Assembly (NCBI GenBank): GCA_030601755.1
Contig: JAUWBF010000035.1
Location: 1-35,592, forward strand
Source of the DNA: Verrucomicrobiota bacterium
Lineage (GTDB): Bacteria > Verrucomicrobiota > Verrucomicrobiia > Opitutales > Opitutaceae
Reading direction: 5' to 3'
DNA length: 35,592 bases
Shown here: piece by piece, positions 8,921 through 17,531 of the stretch
Layout of the letters: every line of letters begins with the position of its first letter
Position numbering within the stretch: position 1 is the first letter of the stretch
Program-made: the position numbers and the translations under genes
Notes under the pieces: model-generated
What the model was told of the DNA's origin: nothing
Database searches by the model: none
Seen by the model: only the letters and a program-made list of their open reading frames with translations

Positions 8921-9823
8921 ATGCGCATGTGCGGCGTGATCTTCCGGTGTCTGCTTCTGGTGGTCGCCCTCTGGCGGCTCCCGCCGGCGGCCGGCCAAGA
9001 CTGGACGTCCGGCGAGTGGCGCGGCGAGCGCGCCTGGTCCTCGGTGTCCGGCACGGGCTGGACCGCGGTCGTCTCCGAGGAGAGGGCGCGGCTGATCGCG
9101 CTCATCCCGCCCGGCGGGAGCGAGCGGGAAAGCCTGCTCTTCGCCGATCTGAAGAACGAGTTTTCCTGGGGAGGGCACCGGTTCTGGCTGGGACCGCAGG
9201 CGGCCTGGGCGAGCGTTTGGCCGCCGCCCGCCGACTGGGAGACCGGCGCGGCGGCGCGTGTCGAGGCGGACGGACCGCGGCTGCGCGTGGAGCACCGCCG
9301 CACCGATGCCGACTACCCGCCGCTGACGCGCCGCTACGAGTGGCGCGGCGGCCGGCTGCACTGCGCGGCCGAGTGGAGCGACGCGAGGTTCCAGGGAATC
9401 CATATCATCCAGCTGCCGCCCGAGGCGGTCGTGCGTATTCGTCGTCTGGTGACGGATGGTTTGCCGCTGGGCTACGCGCTGCTGCCGATCTTCCGGCGAA
9501 ACGACCTGCTGGTCGACCGCGAGGTTTCGCCGGCGGTGGCCGAGGTCGACGGCGACGTCGTCACGCTGCGGAATCGCGGGGTGGCTGAGAAGATCGGCGT
9601 GGCTCCGGGGGACATCGTGGCCGATGTCGGCGGGTGGTGCCTGGCCATGATCCGAGGGCACATGTCGGGCATGTCGGACCGCACGCCGGACCTGGGCCTG
9701 TTCACGCAGGTGTTTCTGGGCTCGGAAGAGAGCGTGTTTACCGAGATCGAGCAGCTCACGCCGCTGGGCGACGGAGGTGTGTCGGTTGCCGAGATCATCC
9801 TGGAGCCGTCGCGGAGGCCCTGA
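8921..9823 (+). CDS. Exported protein, possibly DUF4380/galactose-mutarotase-like
   Basis: The 300-residue protein starts with a signal peptide (CGVIFRCLLLVVALWRLPPAAGQ). The body is rich in predicted beta strands and has GGHRFWLGPQAAWASVWPPP followed by DWETG, reminiscent of the DUF4380 group with a galactose-mutarotase-like fold. The family call is tentative. No lipobox follows the signal peptide. ATG 8921 and ATG 8927 are alternatives. It lies convergent to the GH28 gene with only 15 bp between the two stops. A role in sugar binding or anomer conversion in the periplasm is a guess from fold and neighbours. Confidence 0.6.
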   Translation: MRMCGVIFRCLLLVVALWRLPPAAGQDWTSGEWRGERAWSSVSGTGWTAVVSEERARLIALIPPGGSERESLLFADLKNEFSWGGHRFWLGPQAAWASVWPPPADWETGAAARVEADGPRLRVEHRRTDADYPPLTRRYEWRGGRLHCAAEWSDARFQGIHIIQLPPEAVVRIRRLVTDGLPLGYALLPIFRRNDLLVDREVSPAVAEVDGDVVTLRNRGVAEKIGVAPGDIVADVGGWCLAMIRGHMSGMSDRTPDLGLFTQVFLGSEESVFTEIEQLTPLGDGGVSVAEIILEPSRRP

Positions 9824-9838
9824 TCGCACCGGGACCGT

Positions 9839-11140
9839 TCAGCGAAAGCGCAGTCCCTCCACGTTGCGCAGGTGCAGCTCGAGGTCGTCGGCCGAGGCCA
9901 CGCGCCGGCCGTTGAGGCGAAAGTTGTCGAAGACGACGTCGCACACGGGCTTGTCCGGGGTGTGGCCGCTCATGACGGAGATCGAGCAGCCGGGGTTGAA
10001 GACGGAGTGGGTGACGGCGATGTCCTTGAACAGCACGCCGCGGATATGGCCTCGCTCGGGGTCGCGGTTGTAGCGGGCCTTCACGACACGCAGGTCGACG
10101 AGCTTGTCCCAGTAGTGTTCGACGCGAATGTTTTCCCAGCGGATGTTTTCGACCACGGCGCGGTCACCGTTGTGGATCGAAAAAACCGCTCCTTCGCCGT
10201 GGGCGCCGATCACGTCGATGTTTTCGAAGGCGATGTCGGCGATGCGGTCGGCGCTGAGCTCGTATCCGATTTCCATGACGTTTCCGGGCTGGCCGTTGTA
10301 AAAGATGCAGTCGCGCACGAGCACGCCGGCGACGTCGCCCTGCCAGGAGCGGGTGCGTTCGAAGACCCCGGATTTCACGGCGATGTTGTCGTCGTCGTTG
10401 CGCAGGCAGCAGTTTTCGACGAGCACGTCGGAGGACCCGCAGATGTCGATGCCGTCGGAGGACATGCAGGAGCCTATTTGCCTGAGTCCGTCGATATGCA
10501 CGCCGCGGCAGCAGGCGAGGACGAGCATCCAGGAGGTCGGCTCGATCATGACGATGCCCGATACGGAGACGCCGGTGCAGCGTTCGAAGATCACCGAGCG
10601 CACGCGTTCGCGGCCGTCTTGGCGGCCGTCGAGAACACCTTGCCCGCGGATGGCGACGTTGGCGGCGCCGGTGGCGCGCACATGGCCGCGCACGACGGCG
10701 CCGGCCTCGATGTAGAGCGTCTCGCCGTCGCGCAGCACGATCTCGCCGACCTCGTGGACGCGGCCGGCCGCGAAGTAGCGCACCGCCGGATCGCCGGGCG
10801 AGGGGCGGGCCGTTTCGGGTGCGTTGGCATAGATGAAGAGCGGTTTGCGGCCGGGGATTTCCAGACAGAGGTTGCGCGGTCCGTCGATGGCGAACCGGAC
10901 CGCGCCGCCGACGACCGACGGGACGATCCCCTGCGCGAGCGGCCGCACGACGGCGCCGTCGGCATCGCCTTCGACGAGGACCGTGATCTCGGCCGGGCCG
11001 GAGCATTCACACATCACGAAGTCCGCTTTATCGGCCAGCAGCACGTCGGCCGGCTCGCCGTTGATCCGGACCGCGAAGGCGGTGGACCGCGGTTGCGCGG
11101 ACGGATAGGAGACGGGAACGGCCGGGGCCAAAATATTCAT
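9839..11140 (-). CDS. GH28-type right-handed beta-helix glycoside hydrolase (polygalacturonase-like)
   Basis: The 433-residue protein has a short N-terminal beta domain (residues ~15-120) and a parallel beta-helix with GAVVRGHVRATGAANVAIRG, SSDGIDICGSSDVLVENC (227-244) and NDDDNIAVKSG (248-258). The NTDGxD-like and DD elements carry the catalytic aspartates of GH28 pectinases (here D229 and D249-D251). No export signal is seen from ATG 11140, so it may act on imported oligogalacturonides; the open frame upstream to 11323 looks non-coding and holds operator-like sites. The start lacks a clear ribosome site. It is divergent from the deacetylase-like gene. GH49 or another helical family is possible; fold confidence is high, substrate is not certain. 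Confidence 0.82.
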   Translation of the reverse strand: MNILAPAVPVSYPSAQPRSTAFAVRINGEPADVLLADKADFVMCECSGPAEITVLVEGDADGAVVRPLAQGIVPSVVGGAVRFAIDGPRNLCLEIPGRKPLFIYANAPETARPSPGDPAVRYFAAGRVHEVGEIVLRDGETLYIEAGAVVRGHVRATGAANVAIRGQGVLDGRQDGRERVRSVIFERCTGVSVSGIVMIEPTSWMLVLACCRGVHIDGLRQIGSCMSSDGIDICGSSDVLVENCCLRNDDDNIAVKSGVFERTRSWQGDVAGVLVRDCIFYNGQPGNVMEIGYELSADRIADIAFENIDVIGAHGEGAVFSIHNGDRAVVENIRWENIRVEHYWDKLVDLRVVKARYNRDPERGHIRGVLFKDIAVTHSVFNPGCSISVMSGHTPDKPVCDVVFDNFRLNGRRVASADDLELHLRNVEGLRFR

Positions 11141-11249
11141 GGAAAAGCAGGGCGTGCGGCACTGCACGCAATGTCGCTCGCGGCATTCATCCCAACCGCG
11201 GTTTGGGGCGGCAAACGCAGACCCGGCAGGAGGCCGGAAGCTCACGGCA

Positions 11250-11299
11250 ATGTTGAAACAATGCCCTTTGCGACCGCAGCTCCGGCTTTGTTTAAACAA
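11250..11299. promoter_or_regulatory. Two operator-like palindromes in the GH28/deacetylase divergent region
   Basis: ATGTTGAAACAA (11250-11261) and the perfect palindrome TTGTTTAAACAA (11288-11299) lie with starts 38 bp apart in the 300-bp gap between the two divergent genes. They share the consensus with the site at 5107-5118, suggesting control by the fusion regulator encoded at 3185-5032. A further small inverted repeat (GAATGC/GCATTC, 11310-11325) lies beside them. Nothing else was recognised in 11141-11440. Confidence 0.5.
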
Positions 11300-11440
11300 C
11301 GGGCTGAGTGAATGCCGGAGCATTCGCTATCTGTTCGTCCTTCCCCGCCAGAGCGGGAAAAGTCCGGACGCCTCTTCCGCCGCCCCCGCGCTCCCGCCCG
11401 TTTTGGCAACGAGCCCCAACCATCCACGGAATTTTTTACC

Positions 11441-12436
11441 ATGATCAAGACCCTGCTCCGCACCTCCGCCTCCGTTCTTCTCGCCGCTATGACGCTGTTC
11501 TCCGCGGCCGGCGCGTTCGCCGCCTCCAATCCGGGCGACACACGCATCGCCAAGTGGAAGGACGACAAAAAGGCGGCCTTCATGATGTTTTTCGACGACG
11601 CCGCGCCGACGCACGTCACGAACGTCTTCCCCGAACTCGTGAAGCGCAATCTGACCGCCACCTACTACATCATCCCCGGCAAGGGGGAGTATAAATCGCG
11701 TCTCGCGTTCTGGGAAAAAGAGGCGCCCGCCGCGCCCGGCGTCGTTTATGGCAACCACACGACGATTCCCGGCGCGTTCCAGAGTCTCGAACACGCCGAG
11801 AAGGTGATCACCGATTGCAGCGAGGTGATCTACCGCGTGTTTCCGGGCAAGCGTCCGCGCCTCATCTCCTACGTGAGCCCGGGCGGCCAGAAGCACCAGA
11901 TCAACCAGGCGCAGATCGATGAGATCATCGCGAAGCACCACCTGGTCCTCCGTCCGCCGTTCAAGGGTCACGGCGCGGGCGTGCACTTCAAGACCGCCGC
12001 CGACATCCTGCGCGCCGTGGACAACGCCGAGGTGGGCGGCGGTTCCGAATACGTGATCTTCCACGGCATCGGCGGAGACTGGCTGAAGTTCGACGGCGCC
12101 GAATTCGTCGCGTTGCTCGACGGCCTGGAAACCCGTCGCGACGCGCTGTGGATCACCGACCACGTCTCCGCGCACAAATACGAGACCGAACTCGCCACCG
12201 CCAAGGTCCGCACGGTCAAGTCCGGCGCCTCCGAGATCCGCGTCGCGCTGGAAAGCCAGGCCGATCCGGCGCTCTACGATCTCCCGCTCACGCTCGTCAC
12301 CGCGGTGCCCGCCGGCTGGTCCCGGGTGCGCGTGACGCAGGGCAAGCAGGCGTCCGTCGCGGCCGTCGAAGGCGGTTTCGTCCGTTACGACGCGCTGCCC
12401 GGCGACGGCGAGATCGTGCTTGCCCCGGCCAACTGA
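11441..12436 (+). CDS. Exported polysaccharide-deacetylase-like (NodB fold) protein
   Basis: The 331-residue protein has a signal peptide (MIKTLLRTSASVLLAAMTLFSAAGAFAAS) and a NodB-like beginning: AAFMMFFDDAAPTHV carries the motif-1 Asp pair (D51/D52), followed by LVKRNLTATYYIIPGKG. Motif 2 in active deacetylases is HxxxH; here the segment is GNHTTIPGAF with only one histidine, so metal binding may be incomplete or non-standard. A C-terminal all-beta part of ~80 residues follows. I start at ATG 11441 rather than in the open frame from 11312 because the signal peptide begins there. The GH74-like gene follows after 38 bp in the same direction, so they are likely co-transcribed. It may be a carbohydrate esterase or a binding-only homologue. 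Confidence 0.75.
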   Translation: MIKTLLRTSASVLLAAMTLFSAAGAFAASNPGDTRIAKWKDDKKAAFMMFFDDAAPTHVTNVFPELVKRNLTATYYIIPGKGEYKSRLAFWEKEAPAAPGVVYGNHTTIPGAFQSLEHAEKVITDCSEVIYRVFPGKRPRLISYVSPGGQKHQINQAQIDEIIAKHHLVLRPPFKGHGAGVHFKTAADILRAVDNAEVGGGSEYVIFHGIGGDWLKFDGAEFVALLDGLETRRDALWITDHVSAHKYETELATAKVRTVKSGASEIRVALESQADPALYDLPLTLVTAVPAGWSRVRVTQGKQASVAAVEGGFVRYDALPGDGEIVLAPAN

Positions 12437-12474
12437 CCGCATCCTCCGGCTTTCCGCTCGCCCCCGACTCTCCC

Positions 12475-15126
12475 ATGATCATTTCCCCGATGCCCCTTCG
12501 TCTTTCACGCCTCGTCCGCCGCTGGCTGACCGCGACCCTGTGCGCGGCCGCGCTCCAGTCTCCGGCCGGTGCGCAAAACTCGCCGACCGCGGAGAACGCC
12601 ACGCCCGCGTGGACGCCCGTGGGCTGGAGCGGCGGCGGCTACTACTTCTCGGCCGCGTTTCATCCGACGCGCGACGGCGTGCTGTTTCTCGGCATGGACG
12701 TGGCCGGCGTGGCCAAGTCCACCGACCACGGAAAAACCTTCCGCGTCGTGAACAAGGGGCTCGTGGATTACGGCATGTATTCGCTGGCGGTGGACGTGAA
12801 AAATCCCGACATCGCCTACGCCGGCACCGAGGGCGGCCTGCACAAGAGCACCGACGGCGGCGAGTCGTGGAGGTTCATCCCGCGCACCGGGAAAAAAGAC
12901 CTGCACATCACCTCCGAGCGCAACAAGAGCATCCGCTCCGTGGCACCCGATCCGTCCGACGGCAACATCGTCTATGCGGCGAGTCCGGGCGGAAAAATCT
13001 ACAAGAGCACCGACGGCGCGGCCACCTGGCGCGTCGTTTACCAGAAAGGCGCGGAACCCGCCGACGACTTCGGCGGCCTGCGCGTGCAATACGGCAAGGT
13101 CAACGGCGCCTACTTCGGCGGCGTCTGGCTCTCCTTCCAACCGCCCGCCGGCGCGACCCAGCCGACCGGCCTCGGCCTGCGGCTGAAAGGCGACGGCACC
13201 TCGCCCGAGCAGGCCTACCTGAGCGTGCGCACCCGCGACGGGTTGATCTACCGCACGCGCAACATCGCCGAGCTCTTCGCCGACGCGACGCCGCGCGACG
13301 TCGTGTTCGCCGCGCAGGATTTCAGCCTCGATCCCGAGGTCGCCAAAAAATCCCCGGAGAAAGCGGCCGCCGCTCCTAAACAACCCGACCTCGCCGCGCT
13401 CGTGCGCATGGACCTCTCGCGCGTCTCCAAACCCGACGAGGCCTCCGTCCTGCAACTCGGCCGGCTCTTCTTCGTCGCCAAGGGGGCCGACGGAAAAACC
13501 GGCCAACACGTCGCCCGCGATTTCGACGCCGACAAGCGCGCGCAGACCTACGGCAACATCCGCCTCGGCAACCGCCAGCCCGACGGCGGCGTCGCCTACA
13601 GCGTGGTCGTCTCCACGAAGAATCCGAAGCTCGTGCTCGCCGGCACCGACTACGCCGGCCTGTTGTTGAGCGAGGACAAGGGGGAGACCTGGCGCGTGTT
13701 GCCCACGCCGCCCAAGGCGCTGCACGCGGCGTTCGATCCCTCCAATCCCGACATCATCTACGGCACGTTTGGTGCCGACGGCGTGCACAAGTCCGTCGAT
13801 CGCGGCGCGACATGGACCAAGATCGTCAACGGCATGAGCGCCAAGTTCTCCGCCCGCGAGATCGTCGTGAGCCCCGCCAATCCGCAGGAACTCGGCGTGA
13901 TCGGCGCCGACGGTTGGAACGGCGGCTTCTACTACTCGGTCGACGGCGGCGCCACGTGGACCCGCTCCGCCAAGATCAAAGCCGACTACGTTGCCAACCC
14001 CACGCTGCCCAAGGACGGCGCGCTGGCCAACCTGAGCGTGCCCACCAACCTGACCATCAACCCGCGCAACCCGAAGGAACTCTACATCAGCGCCAACTGG
14101 CGTCCGGCCTACAGCGCCGACGGCGGCCGCAGCTGGGAGGAACGCGTCGCCGGAGCCGACATCACCGTGCAGACGGACATCCGCTTCAGCGGCGACCGCG
14201 TTTATGTGAGCGCGATGGACGAGGGCACGCTCATGAGCGAAGATCAGGGCAAGACGTGGAAGGCGCTCTGGCCGATCAAGTATGATCGAGAACTCTCCGG
14301 CCACAACTGGCGTCTCGCCGTCACCAACATCAACGGCGTGGACCGCATCATCGCGACCTCCAGCCCTTGGGACGGGAAAAACACGCAGCAGGTCATCATC
14401 AGCGAGGACGGCGGCAAGACCTTCAAGGTCACCACCGAGGGCCTGCCCACCTACCGCATCACCGCCAACACGATGTGGGACCGCGGTTATCCGCGCGCGC
14501 TCGCGGTTGATCCCTTGAATCCGAGGATCGTCTATCTCGGCATCGATGGCGATCCCACCGACGGCAAACAGGGCGGCGGCATCTTCAAATCCACGGACGG
14601 CGGCTACACGTGGAAACAACTCCCCAACCAGCCGGGCAGCCGTCGCGTGTATTACGGCCTCGCGATCGATCCGACCAATCCGCGCCGCATCATCTGGGGC
14701 GCCAGTGGCAAAGGAGGCGGCGTTTACGTGAGCGAAGACGGCGGCGACTCGTGGACGCACACCCTCAAGCAGGACGCCTGGATCTTCAACGTCCACGCGA
14801 CCGCCGACGGCGAGCTCTACGTCGGCGGCAAGGATCTCTGGCGCAGCGCCGACCAAGGCAAGACGTGGAAAAAACTCACGTCGCTCACCGGCCGCTCCGT
14901 CGTCGGCATCGAGGTCGATCCGCGCGATCCGAAGACGATTTGGATCTCGGCGGTGACGTGGGACGGCAGCTCCAACGGGGACGTTTACAAATCCACCGAC
15001 GGCGGCGCGACCTGGACCGATTTCACCGGCGACCTCATGCACCGCAAACCGCAGCTGCTGCGCTTCAACCCGAAGACCAACGAACTCTGGTCGGGCCAGA
15101 CCATGTTGCACAAACTCAGGCAGTGA
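12475..15126 (+). CDS. Secreted GH74-like double beta-propeller with BNR repeats
   Basis: The 883-residue protein has an N-terminal signal sequence (RLVRRWLTATLCAAALQSPAGAQ) and repeated Asp-box/BNR motifs of the S-x-D-x-G-x-T-W type (KSTDGGESW, KSTDGAATW, KSVDRGATW, YSVDGGATW, KSTDGGYTW, VSEDGGDSW, KSTDGGATW), as in GH74 enzymes and sortilin-type propellers. GMDVAG (D75) occupies the place of the first GH74 catalytic aspartate; AMDEGT (D582) may be the second, which is inference. About 160 residues (~190-350) interrupt the first propeller with a Lys/Ala-rich, non-BNR module. ATG 12475 or 12490 could start it. It sits between the deacetylase-like gene and the rhamnosidase gene. It probably attacks xyloglucan or a related beta-glucan outside the cytoplasm. 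Confidence 0.82.
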   Translation: MIISPMPLRLSRLVRRWLTATLCAAALQSPAGAQNSPTAENATPAWTPVGWSGGGYYFSAAFHPTRDGVLFLGMDVAGVAKSTDHGKTFRVVNKGLVDYGMYSLAVDVKNPDIAYAGTEGGLHKSTDGGESWRFIPRTGKKDLHITSERNKSIRSVAPDPSDGNIVYAASPGGKIYKSTDGAATWRVVYQKGAEPADDFGGLRVQYGKVNGAYFGGVWLSFQPPAGATQPTGLGLRLKGDGTSPEQAYLSVRTRDGLIYRTRNIAELFADATPRDVVFAAQDFSLDPEVAKKSPEKAAAAPKQPDLAALVRMDLSRVSKPDEASVLQLGRLFFVAKGADGKTGQHVARDFDADKRAQTYGNIRLGNRQPDGGVAYSVVVSTKNPKLVLAGTDYAGLLLSEDKGETWRVLPTPPKALHAAFDPSNPDIIYGTFGADGVHKSVDRGATWTKIVNGMSAKFSAREIVVSPANPQELGVIGADGWNGGFYYSVDGGATWTRSAKIKADYVANPTLPKDGALANLSVPTNLTINPRNPKELYISANWRPAYSADGGRSWEERVAGADITVQTDIRFSGDRVYVSAMDEGTLMSEDQGKTWKALWPIKYDRELSGHNWRLAVTNINGVDRIIATSSPWDGKNTQQVIISEDGGKTFKVTTEGLPTYRITANTMWDRGYPRALAVDPLNPRIVYLGIDGDPTDGKQGGGIFKSTDGGYTWKQLPNQPGSRRVYYGLAIDPTNPRRIIWGASGKGGGVYVSEDGGDSWTHTLKQDAWIFNVHATADGELYVGGKDLWRSADQGKTWKKLTSLTGRSVVGIEVDPRDPKTIWISAVTWDGSSNGDVYKSTDGGATWTDFTGDLMHRKPQLLRFNPKTNELWSGQTMLHKLRQ

Positions 15127-15180
15127 GGGCGCCAGCCCGGGCGTGCACGAGGCGCGATCCACCCGCGCTCGTTTTGTTCC

Positions 15181-17505
15181 ATGTCATTGTCATCGGATAA
15201 AACGCTCGCGAAAAACGCCCGCTGGCTCTGGGCGGACGGCGTTTCGGGGGCCAACCACTACGTCGAGTTCAGGCGCCAGTTGGACGGCGCTCCCGCCGAG
15301 GCGTGGTTGCAGCTCTCGGCCGGGACATCGTTGCGGCTGTGGATAAACGGTGAGCAGATCCACGCGGGACCGTCGCGCGAGGTGCCGCCGTATTTTTATT
15401 TCGATACGATCGACCTGCGGCCGCATCTGCGGGCGGGAAAAGACGAATTGCGCATCGTCGCGCATCACCAGGGCGCGGATTCACAGAGTCACCAGGCGGG
15501 CACGCCGGCGTTGCTGGTCGCGGGGCGCGCGGGCGCGGAGGATCTGGGCGATCCTCGCGGTTGGCGCGCGCGGCGCATCGCGCGTTACCGGGCCGACGCG
15601 CACCGGCTGTTCTCCTGCCTCGGGTTTTCTGAGCACGTTGATTTCGCGGCGGACGATTTGCCGTGGGGGGCTGCACGCGAGATCGCGGCGCATCCGTGGA
15701 GCGAACGGCCGGTCGCGCTGGCGCGCGATTTGCCGCAGTGGCGCGAGACGGTGCGCGAACCGGTTTCGTGCGCGTCGCACGAGGGCGGCTGGCTGTTCGA
15801 CATGGGCATGGAGACCAGCGGCTACGTCGAGCTGGCGCTGGCGACGCCGATCCCCGTGTCGTTGGTCGTGAGTTACGCCGAGGCGTTGACGGCGGGTCGC
15901 GTCGATCCGTTCAAGGGAGGGATGCATTACGCCGACCGGCTCGATCTCGTCGCGGGCGAGGTGATCTGGCGCAGCTACGAAAAGCGCGCGTTTCGATTTC
16001 TGCGATTGGACCGCGCGGTGGAGGTGAAGGAGCTGCGCATCATCGAGCACACGTGGCCCTACGAGCGCGTGGACGGGGGGGCGAACGCGGGCGACGCGCT
16101 CGCGCGGCGCATCCGCGACGTGTCGGCGCACACGATCGAACTCAACACGGAGGACTTGCTGACGGACTGTCCGTGGCGGGAGCGGGCGCAGTATCTCGAC
16201 TGCCAGTTCTACATGGGCGCGATGAAGAGCCTGTTCGGCACGCTGGAGCCGATCCGGCGTTTTCTGACGCAATTCCCGCGCGGGGCCGACGCGACGGGGT
16301 TGCTGCGCATGTGTTATCCGTCGCCGGGAGGCACGAGGGTCATTCCCGATTTCTCGATGTCCTACGCGGTGCTGTTGCTTCGTTATCTGGAGCTGGGCGG
16401 CGACCTGGAGACGGTGCGCGCCAACCTGCCGCTGGCCGAGCGCGGCGTGACGGCGTTCCGGCGATACGAAGACGCGGACGGTTTGCTGGCCGACGTGCCG
16501 GGGTGGATCTTTTTGGACAACACGTTCGAGCTGCCGAAATTCCCGCGCAGCGCGGGACTCAACGCGGTGTATCACGGCGCGAGGCGGGCGCTGGCGGAGT
16601 TGTGCCGTTATTGCGGAGAGCCGGACCGGGCGTCCGGGCACGAGGCGGCGGCGGCCCGCGTGCGCGCGGCGTTTCGTCGGACGTTTTTGCGGGACGGTCG
16701 TGTGCTCGACGCGGACTCGACGCCGGAACACGAGGCGCACCGGCAGTGGATTTATCATCACGGCGCGGGTGCGCGCGGGGGATGCTTTCGCCTGCGGATC
16801 GAGTTTAAAAAACGCGACGCGGCGCCAGCAGTGCGACTGGCCGTGCACGGCGGCGCGCGCGCGTGGATCGACGGCGCGCCGGTCGCCGACATCAAAGCAG
16901 GCGGCTCGTGGACGCGGTCGGCGATCTACCAGCCGGTGACGTTGCCGACGCCGGAGGACACGGAGTGGCATGTGCTTGAGATCGAGGTGGAGTGGAGTGG
17001 CATCGATTGGGAATGTTATCTGTCCTGCCGGTGCGACGTGGAGTGGCGCGACATGCGCGTGGACGGGCGCGCGGCCGAACTGCGGACGAATCCGTGGCCG
17101 TGGATGACGCAGACGACGGTCGGCTACGCGGCGTATCACGGGCTGCTCGAGCCGCGCGAGGCGAGGGCGATGCTGCGCGCGTGCCTGCCGGCGCGTTACG
17201 CGTTCCCGTATTCAAAACGGACGACGCCGTTTTTTGCGGTGATCGGCGAGGCGGCGGAGGCGAGGCGCATCCTGCCGTGCAACGTGCCGGCGAGCCTGTT
17301 CCATTTTTGCCACGCGTTGCGGCGATACGGGCTGGGGCGCGAGGCGCGGGAGTTGTTGCTGCCGATCTACGCGGGCATGCTGGAGCGCGGCGCGACGACG
17401 TGGTGGGAGGAGTGGAACACGGGTTCGAGCCTGTGCCACGCATGGGGGAGTTTTGTGGTGGAGTTCTTGGAGGAGGATCAGCCTATCGACGCGGCCTCTC
17501 GTTGA
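15181..17505 (+). CDS. GH78-type alpha-L-rhamnosidase
   Basis: The 774-residue protein has N-terminal beta-sandwich domains (SLRLWINGEQIHAGPSREVPPYFYFDTIDL) and an (alpha/alpha)6 barrel. TEDLLTDCPWRERAQYLDCQFYMG (D329-E334) matches the conserved acid-containing GH78 segment, and WWEEWNTGSSLCHAWGS (from W741) matches the C-terminal Glu/His region. Residues ~510-640 contain a strand-rich stretch (CFRLRIEFKKRDAAPAVRLAV) that looks like a small beta module inserted in the barrel. No signal peptide is seen, so it probably trims rhamnose from imported oligosaccharides such as rhamnogalacturonan fragments. It lies 54 bp behind the GH74-like gene in the same direction. Its stop codon falls in the loop of a 14-bp hairpin. 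Confidence 0.87.
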   Translation: MSLSSDKTLAKNARWLWADGVSGANHYVEFRRQLDGAPAEAWLQLSAGTSLRLWINGEQIHAGPSREVPPYFYFDTIDLRPHLRAGKDELRIVAHHQGADSQSHQAGTPALLVAGRAGAEDLGDPRGWRARRIARYRADAHRLFSCLGFSEHVDFAADDLPWGAAREIAAHPWSERPVALARDLPQWRETVREPVSCASHEGGWLFDMGMETSGYVELALATPIPVSLVVSYAEALTAGRVDPFKGGMHYADRLDLVAGEVIWRSYEKRAFRFLRLDRAVEVKELRIIEHTWPYERVDGGANAGDALARRIRDVSAHTIELNTEDLLTDCPWRERAQYLDCQFYMGAMKSLFGTLEPIRRFLTQFPRGADATGLLRMCYPSPGGTRVIPDFSMSYAVLLLRYLELGGDLETVRANLPLAERGVTAFRRYEDADGLLADVPGWIFLDNTFELPKFPRSAGLNAVYHGARRALAELCRYCGEPDRASGHEAAAARVRAAFRRTFLRDGRVLDADSTPEHEAHRQWIYHHGAGARGGCFRLRIEFKKRDAAPAVRLAVHGGARAWIDGAPVADIKAGGSWTRSAIYQPVTLPTPEDTEWHVLEIEVEWSGIDWECYLSCRCDVEWRDMRVDGRAAELRTNPWPWMTQTTVGYAAYHGLLEPREARAMLRACLPARYAFPYSKRTTPFFAVIGEAAEARRILPCNVPASLFHFCHALRRYGLGREARELLLPIYAGMLERGATTWWEEWNTGSSLCHAWGSFVVEFLEEDQPIDAASR

Positions 17506-17520
17506 TGAGAGGCCGCGTCG
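17487..17520. terminator. Strong hairpin at convergent gene ends
   Basis: A perfect 14-bp stem (17487-17500 with 17507-17520) has a 6-base loop and includes the rhamnosidase stop codon TGA (17503-17505). The converging GH74 gene ends at 17532. Neither side has a T-run, so it is a candidate bidirectional or Rho-assisted terminator or an mRNA-stabilising hairpin rather than a classical one. Confidence 0.6.
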
Positions 17521-17531
17521 AGTCCGGTTGG

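Noticed and set aside
12790-15040. Tandem repeat array from recurring AAGAGCACCGACGGCGG-like words
   Set aside because: These are the coding repeats of BNR/Asp-box propeller blades, irregularly spaced and not DNA-level tandem repeats or a CRISPR.
12505-15162. An 885-codon open frame on the minus strand
   Set aside because: It is the antisense shadow of the BNR propeller gene, whose plus frame has a signal peptide and repeated Asp boxes.
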